A DNA stretch of 64,000 bases from Pseudomonas sp. Root562 (GCF_001427125.1 NZ_LMGK01000001.1:17820-81819); one strand, 5' to 3'; shown: positions 1 through 8,627, numbered from the stretch's first letter. Notes: a model not told the origin generated them from the sequence alone. Numbers and translations: made by a program.

Positions 1-87
1 TTCGCCAATGACCGATTGGCTGCTGTCGGTAGCCAGCAACACTGTGCGTGAACGGCTGCGGTCGTCTTGATCACCAGGTTGGCTCAT
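1..87 (-). CDS. N-terminus of probable RHS-core protein (partial)
   Basis: A reverse-strand frame opens at ATG (85-87) and stays open for 29 codons to the window edge. The peptide contains the segment VLLATDSSQSV. This resembles the LLATDHQRSI segment just before the YSPYGHR core in the complete RHS protein at 41208-42317, and short Pseudomonas RHS-core proteins commonly start this way. The core itself lies outside the window, so the assignment rests on one short motif plus the start codon. A perfect 8-bp-arm palindrome at 150-167 lies upstream and could be its regulatory site. Confidence 0.45.
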   Translation of the reverse strand, partial: MSQPGDQDDRSRSRTVLLATDSSQSVIGE

Positions 88-149
88 GCCGGAGTCTCTA
101 CGTAAACGGGGCAGGCCTTCAGTTTTACTCGTATGAATCGGCTTTGAGA

Positions 150-167
150 ACTATCAGAACTGATAGT
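150..167. promoter_or_regulatory. Palindrome, candidate operator
   Basis: ACTATCAG-AA-CTGATAGT is a perfect inverted repeat with 8-bp arms and a 2-bp centre. It sits between the partial gene at the left edge and the LysR gene, in a stretch otherwise holding only a REP pair. The size suits a dimeric repressor site. The cognate regulator is unknown. Confidence 0.4.
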
Positions 168-221
168 GGCGTGAGTCGTTTTTTTGGGCTTGCTTGTGTG
201 TAGGTGGGTTAGTTCGGCCGC

Positions 222-316
222 CATCGCGAGCAAGCTTTGCTCCTACAGGGAACGTCGTCGATCACAGATCTTGCAGTCACCCAAATCTCCTGTAGGAGCA
301 AAGCTTGCTCGCGATG
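222..316. repeat. REP inverted pair, perfect 28-bp arms
   Basis: The arm at 222-249 (contains CGCGAGCAAGCTTTGCTCC) and the arm at 289-316 are perfect reverse complements over 28 bp. They are separated by 39 bp. This is a typical Pseudomonas REP doublet and fills most of the gene-free interval 88-401. The rest of that interval holds only the palindrome at 150-167. Confidence 0.85.
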
Positions 317-401
317 AGGCCGGGTCTGGCCTGCACCACATCCAGTGGTTGTTTGCTAGCATTGCGTCTGAATCAACCAAGACCAGAAACGAGTGCTCGC
401 C

Positions 402-1319
402 ATGCAACTGCCCGACATGAACCTTTTGGTCGCCCTCGACGCCTTGCTCGACGAGGGCAGTGTGGTCGGTGCTGCGCGGCGGATGAATCTGAGCCCGGCG
501 GCGATGAGTCGAACATTGACGCGGGTTCGCGAGGCGATCGGTGATCCGATCCTGGTGCGCGCCGGGCGCGGTCTGGTGCCTACGCCCAAGGCGCTGGAGT
601 TGCGCGAACAGGTGCGCGATGTGGTGGAGCAGGCCGCGCAGTTGTTTCACTCGGCTCGCGTGGTGGATCTGGGCAGTTTGCGGCGGCGCTTCAGCATACG
701 GGCCAATGACTTTTTCATTGGCATCTACGGCGGCAAGTTGTTCGACACCATGGAGCGCCAGGCCCCGCATTGCGAATTGCGTTTCGCCCCGGAGGGCGAC
801 GGCGATGACGAAGCATTGCGCGAGGGCCGCATCGATCTGAGCGTCAGCAACAATCGGCCGCTGATGCCGGAAGTGAAAGTGCAGAATCTGTTTTCCACCC
901 AGTTTGTCGGCCTGGTGCGCGAGGATCATCCCTTGCTCGATCAGGAAATCACCGCCGAACGTTTTGCCGGTTACTCGCATATCAGCATGTCCCGGCGCGG
1001 TATCGCCCGCGGGCCGATCGATGCGGCACTCAACGCCTTGGGGCTGGAGCGGCGGGTGGCGGTGATCGCGCCGAGTTTTCATGCGGCAATGTTCGCCTTG
1101 CCCGATTCCGACCTGATTCTGCCGGTGCCCCGGGAGACACTATTGAGCGTGCGGCGTTTGGGGCTGAAGTTGCGTTCGTTCACCCTGCCCATCCCGCTGC
1201 CCACCATCGTGCTCAGCCAGGCCTGGCATCCACGCTTCGACAACGATCCCGCCCATCGCTGGCTGCGAGAAACCCTGAAAGCCTGCTGCGACGAGACGTG
1301 GCTGGCCGCTCAGCCTTGA
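402..1319 (+). CDS. LysR-family transcriptional regulator
   Basis: This 305-residue protein has the LysR layout: an N-terminal winged HTH at about residues 6-65 (segment GSVVGAARRMNLSPAAMSRT, then a wing with DPILVRAGRGLVPT) and an effector-binding region from about 90 to 295. The chosen start is ATG 402; a GTG at 393 in the same frame would add three residues. It lies upstream of, and codirectional with, an MFS-HlyD-OMF efflux operon. A TN11A-type dyad at 1454-1474 before that operon is a plausible target. The inducer cannot be read from sequence. Confidence 0.85.
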   Translation: MQLPDMNLLVALDALLDEGSVVGAARRMNLSPAAMSRTLTRVREAIGDPILVRAGRGLVPTPKALELREQVRDVVEQAAQLFHSARVVDLGSLRRRFSIRANDFFIGIYGGKLFDTMERQAPHCELRFAPEGDGDDEALREGRIDLSVSNNRPLMPEVKVQNLFSTQFVGLVREDHPLLDQEITAERFAGYSHISMSRRGIARGPIDAALNALGLERRVAVIAPSFHAAMFALPDSDLILPVPRETLLSVRRLGLKLRSFTLPIPLPTIVLSQAWHPRFDNDPAHRWLRETLKACCDETWLAAQP

Positions 1320-1335
1320 TGGCCGCAAGGGCCAT

Positions 1336-1386
1336 TAACACCTATGGATGGTGGTTGCGCTGACGCGGCGGTGTTAGTTTTTTCCG
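1336..1386 (+). terminator. Probable terminator after LysR gene
   Basis: TAACACC (1336-1342) pairs with GGTGTTA (1370-1376) around a GC-rich loop and is followed by a T run. A smaller hairpin (TGGCC/GGCCA) precedes it. Its position 17 bases after the LysR stop fits a factor-independent terminator. Confidence 0.55.
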
Positions 1387-1453
1387 TCATTTTCCTGATG
1401 AGGCCGTGATCGCTATCGCTTGATTGACGTGGTTCAAATGCTGCGTCCGACGC

Positions 1454-1474
1454 ACTTATAAATTGCCGATAAGT
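1454..1474 (+). promoter_or_regulatory. Candidate LysR-type binding dyad
   Basis: ACTTAT-N9-ATAAGT contains a T-N11-A core with dyad symmetry, the general form of LysR-type sites. It lies about 60 bp upstream of the MFS start, downstream of a LysR gene. The link to that regulator is an inference. Confidence 0.4.
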
Positions 1475-1536
1475 CAGTTTTCGTCAGCGATGAGCGTTCG
1501 TAGACTGCCACCTTCTTTTTTCGGAGTTGTACACCG

Positions 1537-3069
1537 ATGACCTCCCTGACGGCCTCGGCGCCTTTGGCTGCGCCCATGACAGCGGCTGCGCCGATGGTGT
1601 TTGGCCCACGGCTTATCATTGGCCTGGTGGGCGTGTTGCTGGCTGTGTTGGTCTCCGGCCTGAACGAGATGGTGACCAAAGTCGCCCTGGCGGATATCCG
1701 GGGCGCCCTGGCCATCGGCTATGACGAGGGCACCTGGCTGGTCGCCAGTTACGCTGCGACTTCGGTGGCCGCGGCGGCGTTTGCCCCGTGGTGCTCGGTG
1801 ACGTTTTCGTTGCGGCGCTTCACCCTGTACGCGATCAGTGCATTCACCCTGTTGGGGGTGCTGTGCCCGCTGGCGCCGAACTACGAAAGCCTGTTGGTAC
1901 TGCGTACTTTGCAAGGCCTGGCCGGCGGAGCACTGCCGCCGATGCTGATGACCGTCGCCCTGCGATTTCTGCCGGCCAACGTCAAGCTCTACGGTTTGGC
2001 CGGTTACACCCTGACGGCCACCTTCGGCCCCGGACTGGGCACGCCGCTGGCCGGGCTCTGGACAGAATATGTCGGTTGGCAATGGACCTTCTGGCAAATC
2101 GTCGTGCCGTGCCTGATTGCCATGGTCGCGGTGGGCTATGGCATACCTCAGGATCCGCTGCGCCTGGAGCGCTTCAAGCAGTTCAACTGGCGCGGTCTGC
2201 TGCTGGGGTTCCCGGCGATTTGCATGCTGGTGATCGGCATTCTGCAGGGCAATCGGCTGGACTGGTTCGAGTCGAGTTTGATCTGCGGTTTGCTGGTGGG
2301 CGGGGTGCTGTTGCTGGTGCTGTTTCTGATCAACGAGTGGTCGCAGCCGATTCCGTTTTTCAAGATGCAGATGCTCGGCATCCGCAACCTGTCGTTTGCC
2401 CTGATCACCCTGGCCGGGGTGCTGGTGGTGTTGCTGGCGGTGGTGATTATTCCGTCGAGCTATCTGGCACAGGTTCAGGGATACCGCCCGGTGCAAACCG
2501 CACCGATCACGCTGATTGCAGCATTGCCCCAGTTGATCGCGCTGCCGTTGGTGGCGGCGCTGTGCAACTTGCGTTGGGTTGACTGCCGTTGGGTGCTGGG
2601 GATCGGCCTGGGCATGTTGACGCTGTCCTGCATGGGCGGTTCGCAGCTGACCTCGGCGTGGATTCGCGACGATTTCTATGTGCTGCAACTGCTGCAGATA
2701 TTCGGCCAACCGATGGCGGTGTTGCCGCTGTTGATGCTCTCGACCGGCAGCATTCAACCCATGGACGGGCCGTTCGCGTCGGCCTGGTTCAACACCGTGA
2801 AAGGCCTGGCGGCAGTCATCGCCACCGGGGTGCTGGAAACCTTGACCACCCAGCGTCTGCACTTTCACTCGACGATGCTGGTGGACCGTCTCGGCAATTC
2901 GCCTCTGGTCGATAGCGACACTCCGGGCCTTGCCCGTCGCCTGCATGAGCAAGCCGTGGTGCTCGCCGCTTCGGATCTTTACCTGTGCATGGCCGGTGTC
3001 GCCGTAGCGCTGATCCTGCTGATTTTCTGGCTGCCGACGCGGATCTATCCGCCGCGCGCACCGACCTGA
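1537..3069 (+). CDS. MFS efflux permease, DHA2 (EmrB-like)
   Basis: This 510-residue polytopic inner-membrane protein has about 14 predicted hydrophobic segments, the usual number and length for DHA2 drug:H+ antiporters that work with an HlyD adaptor. The motif GTWLVASYAATSVAAAAFAP near residues 66-85 and LRTLQGLAGGALPPMLM near 123-140 match the EmrB pattern. The adaptor gene follows after 26 bases and an outer-membrane channel gene after that, so the three likely form a tripartite pump. Substrate unknown. Expression is probably controlled by the upstream LysR protein. Confidence 0.88.
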   Translation: MTSLTASAPLAAPMTAAAPMVFGPRLIIGLVGVLLAVLVSGLNEMVTKVALADIRGALAIGYDEGTWLVASYAATSVAAAAFAPWCSVTFSLRRFTLYAISAFTLLGVLCPLAPNYESLLVLRTLQGLAGGALPPMLMTVALRFLPANVKLYGLAGYTLTATFGPGLGTPLAGLWTEYVGWQWTFWQIVVPCLIAMVAVGYGIPQDPLRLERFKQFNWRGLLLGFPAICMLVIGILQGNRLDWFESSLICGLLVGGVLLLVLFLINEWSQPIPFFKMQMLGIRNLSFALITLAGVLVVLLAVVIIPSSYLAQVQGYRPVQTAPITLIAALPQLIALPLVAALCNLRWVDCRWVLGIGLGMLTLSCMGGSQLTSAWIRDDFYVLQLLQIFGQPMAVLPLLMLSTGSIQPMDGPFASAWFNTVKGLAAVIATGVLETLTTQRLHFHSTMLVDRLGNSPLVDSDTPGLARRLHEQAVVLAASDLYLCMAGVAVALILLIFWLPTRIYPPRAPT

Positions 3070-3095
3070 ATGCTCCACTGAAACTGAAGGTTTTT

Positions 3096-4160
3096 ATGAC
3101 GACTCAATCAAAGCAAAAAGTGGCCGTGAGCGTTGCGGTCGTGATCACGCTGGGCGTTCTGGTTTATCTGCTTTCGCCCAACCTGTTCGGCCAGCGCACG
3201 CAGCAGAGCACCAATGACGCTTACGTCTCGGCGGACTACACGCTGGTGGTGCCGCGCGTTGCCGGTTTCATCAAGCAAGTGCTGGTGGAGGACAACCAGC
3301 AGGTCAAGGCCGGTCAGTTGCTGGCGCTGATCGATGACCGCGATCTGCGCGCCGCCGCTGAGGCCGCCGCAGCCGAATCGCTGGTGGCGCAGGCGCAACT
3401 GCAAAACGCCCGGGCGACTCTGGAGCGTCAAGCCTCGGTGATCGCCCAGGCGCAAGCAAAAGTGATTTCGGCCAAGGCGGAAATGGCGTTTGCCGAACAC
3501 GAATTGAATCGCTACAACCACCTCGCCGGGGTCGGTGCGGGTACGGTGCAAAATGCACAGCAGGCCCGCACGCGCATCGATCAGGCCAGCGCGCAATTGA
3601 CCAATGCCACGGCGGTGCTGGCGGCGGAGCGCAAGCAGGTCGACATTCTCGCGGCGCAACGTGACGGGGCTGAAGGTGGCTTGAAACGCGCGCAAGCGAA
3701 ACTGGAAATCGCCAGTTATGAGCTGTCGTACACACGCATCGTCGCGCCGCAGGATGGCATGGTTGGCGAACGCGCCGTACGGGTCGGCGCCTATGTCACG
3801 CCCGGCAGCAAGTTGTTGGCGGTAGTGCCCTTGGCGCAGGCCTACGTGGTGGCCAACTTTCAGGAAACCCAATTGACGAATGTGCAACCGGGGCAAGCTG
3901 TGCAGGTGCGGGTCGATACCTTTGGCGGTGCGGCGCTGAACGGTCATGTCGAAAGTATCGCGCCGGCTACTGGCGTGACGTTCGCTTCGGTCAAACCGGA
4001 CAACGCGACCGGGAACTTCACCAAGGTTGTGCAGCGGATTCCAGTGAAGATTGTGCTGGAACCGGGGCAGCCGATGGCTGAACGGTTGCGCGTGGGGATG
4101 TCGGTGGAGGCGCGGATTGATACGGCCAGTGGCAAGGTGAACGAGGTTGTTCAGCGATGA
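3096..4160 (+). CDS. HlyD/EmrA-family membrane fusion protein
   Basis: This 354-residue periplasmic adaptor begins with one membrane anchor (about residues 9-30, VAVSVAVVITLGVLVYLL). It continues with the lipoyl half-motifs (VVPRVAGFIKQVLVEDNQQVKAGQLL and IVAPQDGMVGERAVRVGAYV) separated by an Ala/Gln-rich coiled coil at about residues 85-205. It bridges the MFS pump before it and the outer-membrane channel after it. ATG 3096 was chosen because it is followed at once by the Lys-rich n-region and the anchor. The stop overlaps the next start by four bases (ATGA), indicating translational coupling. Confidence 0.9.
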   Translation: MTTQSKQKVAVSVAVVITLGVLVYLLSPNLFGQRTQQSTNDAYVSADYTLVVPRVAGFIKQVLVEDNQQVKAGQLLALIDDRDLRAAAEAAAAESLVAQAQLQNARATLERQASVIAQAQAKVISAKAEMAFAEHELNRYNHLAGVGAGTVQNAQQARTRIDQASAQLTNATAVLAAERKQVDILAAQRDGAEGGLKRAQAKLEIASYELSYTRIVAPQDGMVGERAVRVGAYVTPGSKLLAVVPLAQAYVVANFQETQLTNVQPGQAVQVRVDTFGGAALNGHVESIAPATGVTFASVKPDNATGNFTKVVQRIPVKIVLEPGQPMAERLRVGMSVEARIDTASGKVNEVVQR

Positions 4161-5722
4161 GTTTTTCAGACAAACATCGATCCCTGTGGCGAGGGAGCTT
4201 GCTCCCGCTTGAGTGCGCAGCGCTCACGGATTTTTCGGCCGCTTCGCCGCTCAGCGGGTGCAAGCGCCCTCGCCACAAGGCGCTAGCCCAGTCAGCAGTG
4301 TGGGTTTTTAGTTTGTTTGCGTTGGGCGCCTGCACCGTCGGCCCGGATTTCCATAAGCCCGAATCGCCTCAAGTGACCGAGTGGGCCAAGCCTGCAAAAG
4401 CCGCCGCCAGTCAGGTCGTCAACGAGACCCTGGGTGAGCGTTGGTGGGAAGTCTTCAATGACCCGAAACTCTCGGCCCTGAGCCAGCGCGCCCTCACCGA
4501 CAACCTCGACCTGAAGCTCGCCAGCAGTCGCTTGCAACAGAGCCGCGCCGTGCGCCAGGTGGTGACGGCCGATCGCTATCCCACAACCGCCGTCGGCGGC
4601 GGTTACGCACGTAAACGCAACAGCGGCGAAGGCCTGATGGACCCGTCGGGGAACAACGGCAACGCCGCCTTCAATTTGTGGGACGGCGGTTTCTCCGCGT
4701 CCTGGGAACTGGATTTCTGGGGCCGGGTGCGCCGCGAAACCGAAGCCGCCGACGCCACTCTCGAGGTCGCCGAAAACGATCGTCGCGGCGTGTTGTTGTT
4801 GGTGCTCGCCGACACCGCACAAAACTATATTCAGTTGCGCGGTGTGCAAAATACCCGCGCCGTCACCGAGCAGAACCTCGATGTCGCTCGCCACAGCTTG
4901 AAGCTGTCGCAACTGCGTCTGGCGGACGGTGTCGCGACCGATCTGGATGTTGCCGAAGCCGCCGCGCAAGTCGCCGCTATCGAGTCGCGCCTGCCGGCGC
5001 TTGAGCAACGTCAGGCGCAATTGATCAACGCTTTGAGCCTGTTGATGGGCGAGCCGCCACAAGCGTTGGCTGCCGAGTTGTCCAGCGACGCGCCAGTGCC
5101 GCAGACGCCTCGTCAGGTCGCCATCGGGCTGCCATCGCAACTGGCCGAACGCCGTCCGGACATCCGCGAAGCCGAAGCCCGTTTGCATGCCGCGACTGCG
5201 AGCATCGGCGTGGCCAAGGGTGATTTTTATCCGCGCATCACGCTGTCGGGCAATGTCGGATCACAGGCCATGCAACTGAGCAATTTCGGCTCGTGGGGCT
5301 CACGGGCATTCGGCATCGGCCCGCAGTTCAGCTTGCCGTTGTTCGACGGCGGACGCTTGCGCGGCGTGCTGAACCTGCGTGAAGCCCAACAACAGGAAGC
5401 CGCCATTGCCTATCAGCAAACCGTACTGCGTGCCTGGCATGAAATCGACGATCAGTTGAGTGCCTATAACGCCAGTCAATTGCGCCGCGACAGCCTGGCC
5501 GAAGCGGTGCGGCAAAACCGGGTCGCCCTGCAGACCGCGCAACGGCAATACACCGAAGGAGTGGTGGATTTCGTCAACGTACTCACCGTTCAAAGCGCGT
5601 TGCTGGCGACCCAGGAGCAATGGGTCGAGAGTTCTGCTGGCGTGTCGCTGGCGGCGGTTGGCTTGTACAGGGCCTTGGGTGGTGGCTGGCAGTCGCTGTA
5701 TCCGCTGGCGGCGCAACGCTGA
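4157..5722 (+). CDS. Outer-membrane efflux lipoprotein (NodT/OprM-like) with REP-encoded N-terminus
   Basis: This 521-residue TolC-superfamily channel of the NodT lipoprotein type has two repeated OEP regions (about 75-280 and 300-510) and the family phrase CTVGPDFHKP after the lipobox. The lipobox LGAC puts the acylated cysteine at residue 59, unusually far from the start. Residues about 10-41 are encoded by a REP doublet (4184-4279, 96 bp, 32 codons, in frame). The hydrophobic signal core (about 45-56) is intact, and the basic residues before it (KRPRHK) come from the repeat. No nearer in-frame ATG exists; GTG 4298 would lack a basic n-region. The start overlaps the adaptor stop. Confidence 0.87.
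   Translation: MSFSDKHRSLWRGSLLPLECAALTDFSAASPLSGCKRPRHKALAQSAVWVFSLFALGACTVGPDFHKPESPQVTEWAKPAKAAASQVVNETLGERWWEVFNDPKLSALSQRALTDNLDLKLASSRLQQSRAVRQVVTADRYPTTAVGGGYARKRNSGEGLMDPSGNNGNAAFNLWDGGFSASWELDFWGRVRRETEAADATLEVAENDRRGVLLLVLADTAQNYIQLRGVQNTRAVTEQNLDVARHSLKLSQLRLADGVATDLDVAEAAAQVAAIESRLPALEQRQAQLINALSLLMGEPPQALAAELSSDAPVPQTPRQVAIGLPSQLAERRPDIREAEARLHAATASIGVAKGDFYPRITLSGNVGSQAMQLSNFGSWGSRAFGIGPQFSLPLFDGGRLRGVLNLREAQQQEAAIAYQQTVLRAWHEIDDQLSAYNASQLRRDSLAEAVRQNRVALQTAQRQYTEGVVDFVNVLTVQSALLATQEQWVESSAGVSLAAVGLYRALGGGWQSLYPLAAQR
4184..4279. repeat. REP doublet inside coding sequence
   Basis: The outer arms GCGAGGGAGCTTGCTCCCGC and AGCGGGTGCAAGCGCCCTCG form the usual inverted REP doublet. 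The right half is slightly degenerate (GGTGCAAGCGCC rather than GGAGCAAGCTCC). It lies wholly within the 5' end of the efflux channel gene and keeps the frame open. Confidence 0.85.
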
Positions 5723-5729
5723 GGACCGC

Positions 5730-6488
5730 TCAAGGCTTCGACGACAAATCCGCCATGCCCTTGAGCAACTCGATCGGCAACGGAAAGACGATGGTTGAAC
5801 TCTTGTCGCCGGCAATCGAACTCAGTGTTTGCATATACCGCAGTTGCATCGCACCGGGTTGGCGGCCGAGCATTTCGGCCGCTTGCATGAGTTTTTCCGA
5901 GGCTTGCAGTTCGCCTTCGGCGTGAATCACTTTGGCCCGGCGTTCGCGCTCTGCTTCGGCCTGTTTGGCGATGGCGCGGACCATCGATTCATTGAGGTCG
6001 ACATGCTTGATCTCGACGTTGGCGACCTTTATTCCCCAAGCGTCAGTCTGGGCGTCGAGCACTTGCTGGATGTCGGTGTTGAGCCGTTCGCGTTCGGCCA
6101 GCAATTCATCGAGCTCGTGTTTGCCGAGCACGGCGCGCAACGTGGTTTGCGCCAATTGGCTGGTGGCCATGAAAAAGTCCTCGACCTGGATGATCGCTTT
6201 TTGCGGATCGAGCACGCGGAAGTACAGCACCGCGTTGACCTTGACCGAAACGTTATCGCGGGTGATCACGTCTTGCGCCGGTACGTCGAGGACCACCGTG
6301 CGCAAGTCGACGCGGACCATTTGCTGGATAACCGGAATCAACAGGATCAGGCCGGGGCCTTTGACCTGCCAGAAGCGTCCGAGCTGGAATACGACACCGC
6401 GTTCGTATTCACGCAGGATGCGCAAAGTCGCCCCTGCCAATGCGATCAACAGCAGCAGTAGCGCGACAAAACCCAGTTGCAAACCCAT
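5730..6488 (-). CDS. Slipin (stomatin-like SPFH/band-7 protein)
   Basis: This 252-residue protein has an N-terminal membrane segment (about 5-25), the band-7/SPFH domain ([21 protein letters not shown] through about residue 200) and an Ala/Glu-rich helical region ([20 protein letters not shown]). Slipins form oligomers at membrane microdomains. The partner NfeD-type gene lies just upstream on the same strand with a 2-base gap, the standard nfeD-slipin operon. It converges on the efflux operon with only 7 bases between stops. Confidence 0.9.
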   Translation of the reverse strand: MGLQLGFVALLLLLIALAGATLRILREYERGVVFQLGRFWQVKGPGLILLIPVIQQMVRVDLRTVVLDVPAQDVITRDNVSVKVNAVLYFRVLDPQKAIIQVEDFFMATSQLAQTTLRAVLGKHELDELLAERERLNTDIQQVLDAQTDAWGIKVANVEIKHVDLNESMVRAIAKQAEAERERRAKVIHAEGELQASEKLMQAAEMLGRQPGAMQLRYMQTLSSIAGDKSSTIVFPLPIELLKGMADLSSKP

Positions 6489-6490
6489 GG

Positions 6491-7021
6491 CTATTCTCCA
6501 GCCGCCACCGCGTCAGTCGCGGCCACTTCCAGCGTTAATCCGTTGCGCCCCACCACGCGGACCCGCTGCCCGATGTGCAGCGGTTTGGTGCTCGACACTT
6601 GCCAGCGTTCACCCTGCAAATGCACCCAGCCGTGAAAAGCATCGCCAGCCTGCAATGACAACACTGGCGTCACGCTGCCCAGCAAGCCGGCGTCGCCGCT
6701 GACGTTTTGTCGTGGTCGGGTTTTAAGGGCACGGATCAGCAGGAATATAAGTAGCAATGCGCTGATCATTCCCAGGCCGATCATCAACGGCACGGGCATT
6801 TCGGCGTTGGTCAGGATTACCGCGCCGATCACGAACATCACAATCCCGCCCAGGCCGATCACGCCGTAATTGGGCAGGGCAGCCTCGGCAATCAGAAAGG
6901 CGATACCAAAGGTAATGAGCCAGATTCCGACGGGATTGGTTGCCGGCAGGCCGGCATCCGCGGCGAGCGCAGAGCCGCTTAATGCCAACAACAATGCAAA
7001 GGCACAACAACGCGTTTTCAC
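6491..7021 (-). CDS. NfeD-family protein (short form)
   Basis: This 176-residue protein starts at GTG 7021. GGAGG lies five bases ahead of that start, followed directly by a signal peptide ([19 protein letters not shown]). Three or four hydrophobic helices follow (about 28-105). The C-terminal OB-fold NfeD domain (about 115-176) contains [12 protein letters not shown] and [13 protein letters not shown]. It lacks the N-terminal ClpP-like protease of long NfeD proteins. Partner of the adjacent slipin. A longer in-frame opening back to 7219 has no such signal and was not used. Confidence 0.85.
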   Translation of the reverse strand: MKTRCCAFALLLALSGSALAADAGLPATNPVGIWLITFGIAFLIAEAALPNYGVIGLGGIVMFVIGAVILTNAEMPVPLMIGLGMISALLLIFLLIRALKTRPRQNVSGDAGLLGSVTPVLSLQAGDAFHGWVHLQGERWQVSSTKPLHIGQRVRVVGRNGLTLEVAATDAVAAGE

Positions 7022-7217
7022 GTGACCCTCCGGGAGAGTCGCCAGTGGTTCTGTATTCAGTCTAGTTGACCCGGCATCTGTATGATTTTTGCTCAGATGT
7101 CGACTTGTCCGATGGGCGGATTTCCCGTCGAACCGGCCCGGCGGGCCTAGACTTTTACTACGCAGAACAGCGTTAACCAGCGTCCGCCAGGCATTGTTGC
7201 GGACATCGAGGTGCATC

Positions 7218-7679
7218 ATGCGTATGGCAAGAACCGTGCAGCGAAGCCTGGAGAAGGCTCAATGCGACTATGACATCGTCAGCCATCCCCACTCGGCCAG
7301 CAGCCTGGAAACGGCGCGAGTCGCCGGCATTCCTGCGGAGCGGGTGGCGAAGTCGGTGATCCTGGATGATCACCATGGGCATTATCTGATGGCCGTGCTG
7401 CCCGCCAGCCGTCATCTGGACCTGAGCAAGGTCCGCAGCAGTGGTGAGTGGCAGGTATCCCGGGAAAGCAATCTGCCGCATCTGTTCGAAGACTGCGAAC
7501 GCGGTGCAGTGCCTGCCCTGGGTGAAGCCTATGGGTTGGACGTGGTCATCGATCCATTGCTGACCCGGCAAAAAGACATCTACCTGGAAGCCGGCAACCA
7601 CACCAACCTGCTACACATGAACATGCCGGACTTCCTGAAAATGCTGCCGCATGCGGAGGTGCGGGAATTGAGCCACTGA
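7218..7679 (+). CDS. YbaK/ProX-type aminoacyl-tRNA deacylase-like protein
   Basis: This 153-residue protein has the YbaK/EbsC fold pattern: an N-terminal YDIVSHPHSASS segment, the VAKSVILDD strand carrying the conserved lysine, and GxAVPALG (GAVPALGEAYG) near residue 100. Members hydrolyse misacylated tRNAs or bind related ligands. ATG 7218 is preceded by GAGGTG at good spacing; the upstream in-frame opening covers the divergent NfeD region and was rejected. Specific substrate not determinable. Confidence 0.8.
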   Translation: MRMARTVQRSLEKAQCDYDIVSHPHSASSLETARVAGIPAERVAKSVILDDHHGHYLMAVLPASRHLDLSKVRSSGEWQVSRESNLPHLFEDCERGAVPALGEAYGLDVVIDPLLTRQKDIYLEAGNHTNLLHMNMPDFLKMLPHAEVRELSH

Positions 7680-7710
7680 ATTTGAATTTTGCTGTGCTTG
7701 TGCTGCCGTC

Positions 7711-7755
7711 TTCGCGGGCAAGCCTCGCTCCTGCAAAGCGAGGCTTGCCCGCGAA
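7711..7755. repeat. REP hairpin, perfect 19-bp arms
   Basis: TTCGCGGGCAAGCCTCGCT (7711-7729) and its exact reverse complement (7737-7755) surround a 7-base loop. This is a second REP family in the window, distinct from the GCGAGGGAGCTTGC type. It lies between the YbaK-like and DUF2789 genes. Confidence 0.85.
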
Positions 7756-7792
7756 TGCTGCGAGTCACCTACGTCACCCAATGGAGTCAGAC

Positions 7793-8038
7793 ATGGAAAA
7801 CCCAACCCACAGCCTCCCATCCCTGTTCAAGCAACTGGGCCTGGACGACGACGCTGAAAGCATCGACAAATTCATCGCCACCCATTCACCGCTCAAACCC
7901 GAACTGCATCTGGCGGACGCGTTTTTCTGGAGTCCGAGCCAGGCGGAGCTTTTGCGCAATGAAATTCTGGATGACGCCGATTGGGCCGAGGTGGTGGATC
8001 AGTTGGATGTGATGTTGAGGAAGGGGCGGGGACTGTAG
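7793..8038 (+). CDS. DUF2789 family protein
   Basis: This 81-residue protein resembles the short DUF2789 family common in Pseudomonas and other gammaproteobacteria: SLPSLFKQLGL at the start, ADAFFWSPSQAELLRNEI in the middle and DADWAEVVDQLD near the end. Function unknown. ATG 7793 is preferred over ATG 7781 because GGAG at 7783-7786 has normal spacing to it. It probably has its own promoter, since a REP hairpin separates it from the upstream gene. Confidence 0.8.
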   Translation: MENPTHSLPSLFKQLGLDDDAESIDKFIATHSPLKPELHLADAFFWSPSQAELLRNEILDDADWAEVVDQLDVMLRKGRGL

Positions 8039-8042
8039 GGGC

Positions 8043-8327
8043 TCAACTCTTCTCAGGCGGCCACTGTCGGGACGTGTGAACCACCGCGAGTATCCAGATG
8101 GAGTCCGCCCAAGACTCATAAACAATGCGGTAATTCTGGTGGGGGATCAGTTCGCGCGTGCCTGCAATGACTCCTGCAGGGCCACTTTCCGGGTAATGGG
8201 CAAGCCGGGCTATCGCATCACTGAAACGGGTATCCATTTCGCTGGCTACTTTTGGATTGATGGGATGCAAATAATCCCAAATGTCTGCACGGTCCTGTGC
8301 TGCTTGTTTCGTCCAGATTATTTTCAT
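8043..8327 (-). CDS. ParE/RelE-superfamily toxin
   Basis: This 94-residue protein has the ParE/RelE pattern: IIWTKQAAQDRADIWDYL at the N-terminus, a central segment with YPESGPAG and GTRELIPHQNYRIVYE, and a C-terminal strand IWILAVVHTSRQWP. The HTSRQWP end matches the ParE-type consensus (H.sRqwP). Likely target is gyrase or translation, depending on subfamily; sequence alone does not decide. It overlaps the upstream antitoxin gene by four bases, the usual toxin-antitoxin coupling. Confidence 0.85.
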   Translation of the reverse strand: MKIIWTKQAAQDRADIWDYLHPINPKVASEMDTRFSDAIARLAHYPESGPAGVIAGTRELIPHQNYRIVYESWADSIWILAVVHTSRQWPPEKS

Positions 8328-8602
8328 TCTTGCAGGGACACCTGCATGCGCCTGGCAGCGAACTCTGCTTCAACCTTATCGTTCGTCAGAACGTCGCCGT
8401 TGCGTATCGAAGCACGAGCGATGTCCACTTTGCGTTGCAAGAACGCATCGTACTCGCGCGACTCTCGTTGGGATTGAACAAACTGACGCATCAACTCCCT
8501 CACTATTTGCGAGGCTGGACGATGAGCAGCTTCCGCCTCGGCCATAAACTGTTCGCGCAATTCAGACTCAAGTTTCATTGTAAAAACCGCTTGCTTTGAC
8601 AT
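8324..8602 (-). CDS. Antitoxin, ribbon-helix-helix-like
   Basis: This 92-residue protein begins with a short strand (KQAVFTMKLES) and helix-turn-helix (LREQFMAEAEAAHRPASQIVRELMRQFV) typical of RHH antitoxins. A charged C-terminal helix presumably wraps the toxin. ATG 8602 is chosen because GAGAAG precedes it; ATG 8620 has no ribosome site. It lies directly upstream of the ParE-like toxin. A 20-bp palindrome at 8628-8647 is the probable autoregulatory operator. Confidence 0.8.
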   Translation of the reverse strand: MSKQAVFTMKLESELREQFMAEAEAAHRPASQIVRELMRQFVQSQRESREYDAFLQRKVDIARASIRNGDVLTNDKVEAEFAARRMQVSLQE

Positions 8603-8627
8603 GGCTGGACTTCTCGGCATTTGTATT

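Noticed and set aside
1474..3078. 534-codon minus-strand frame opposite the MFS gene
   Set aside because: Shadow of the permease gene: Gln/His/Arg-rich, no domains, start not supported.
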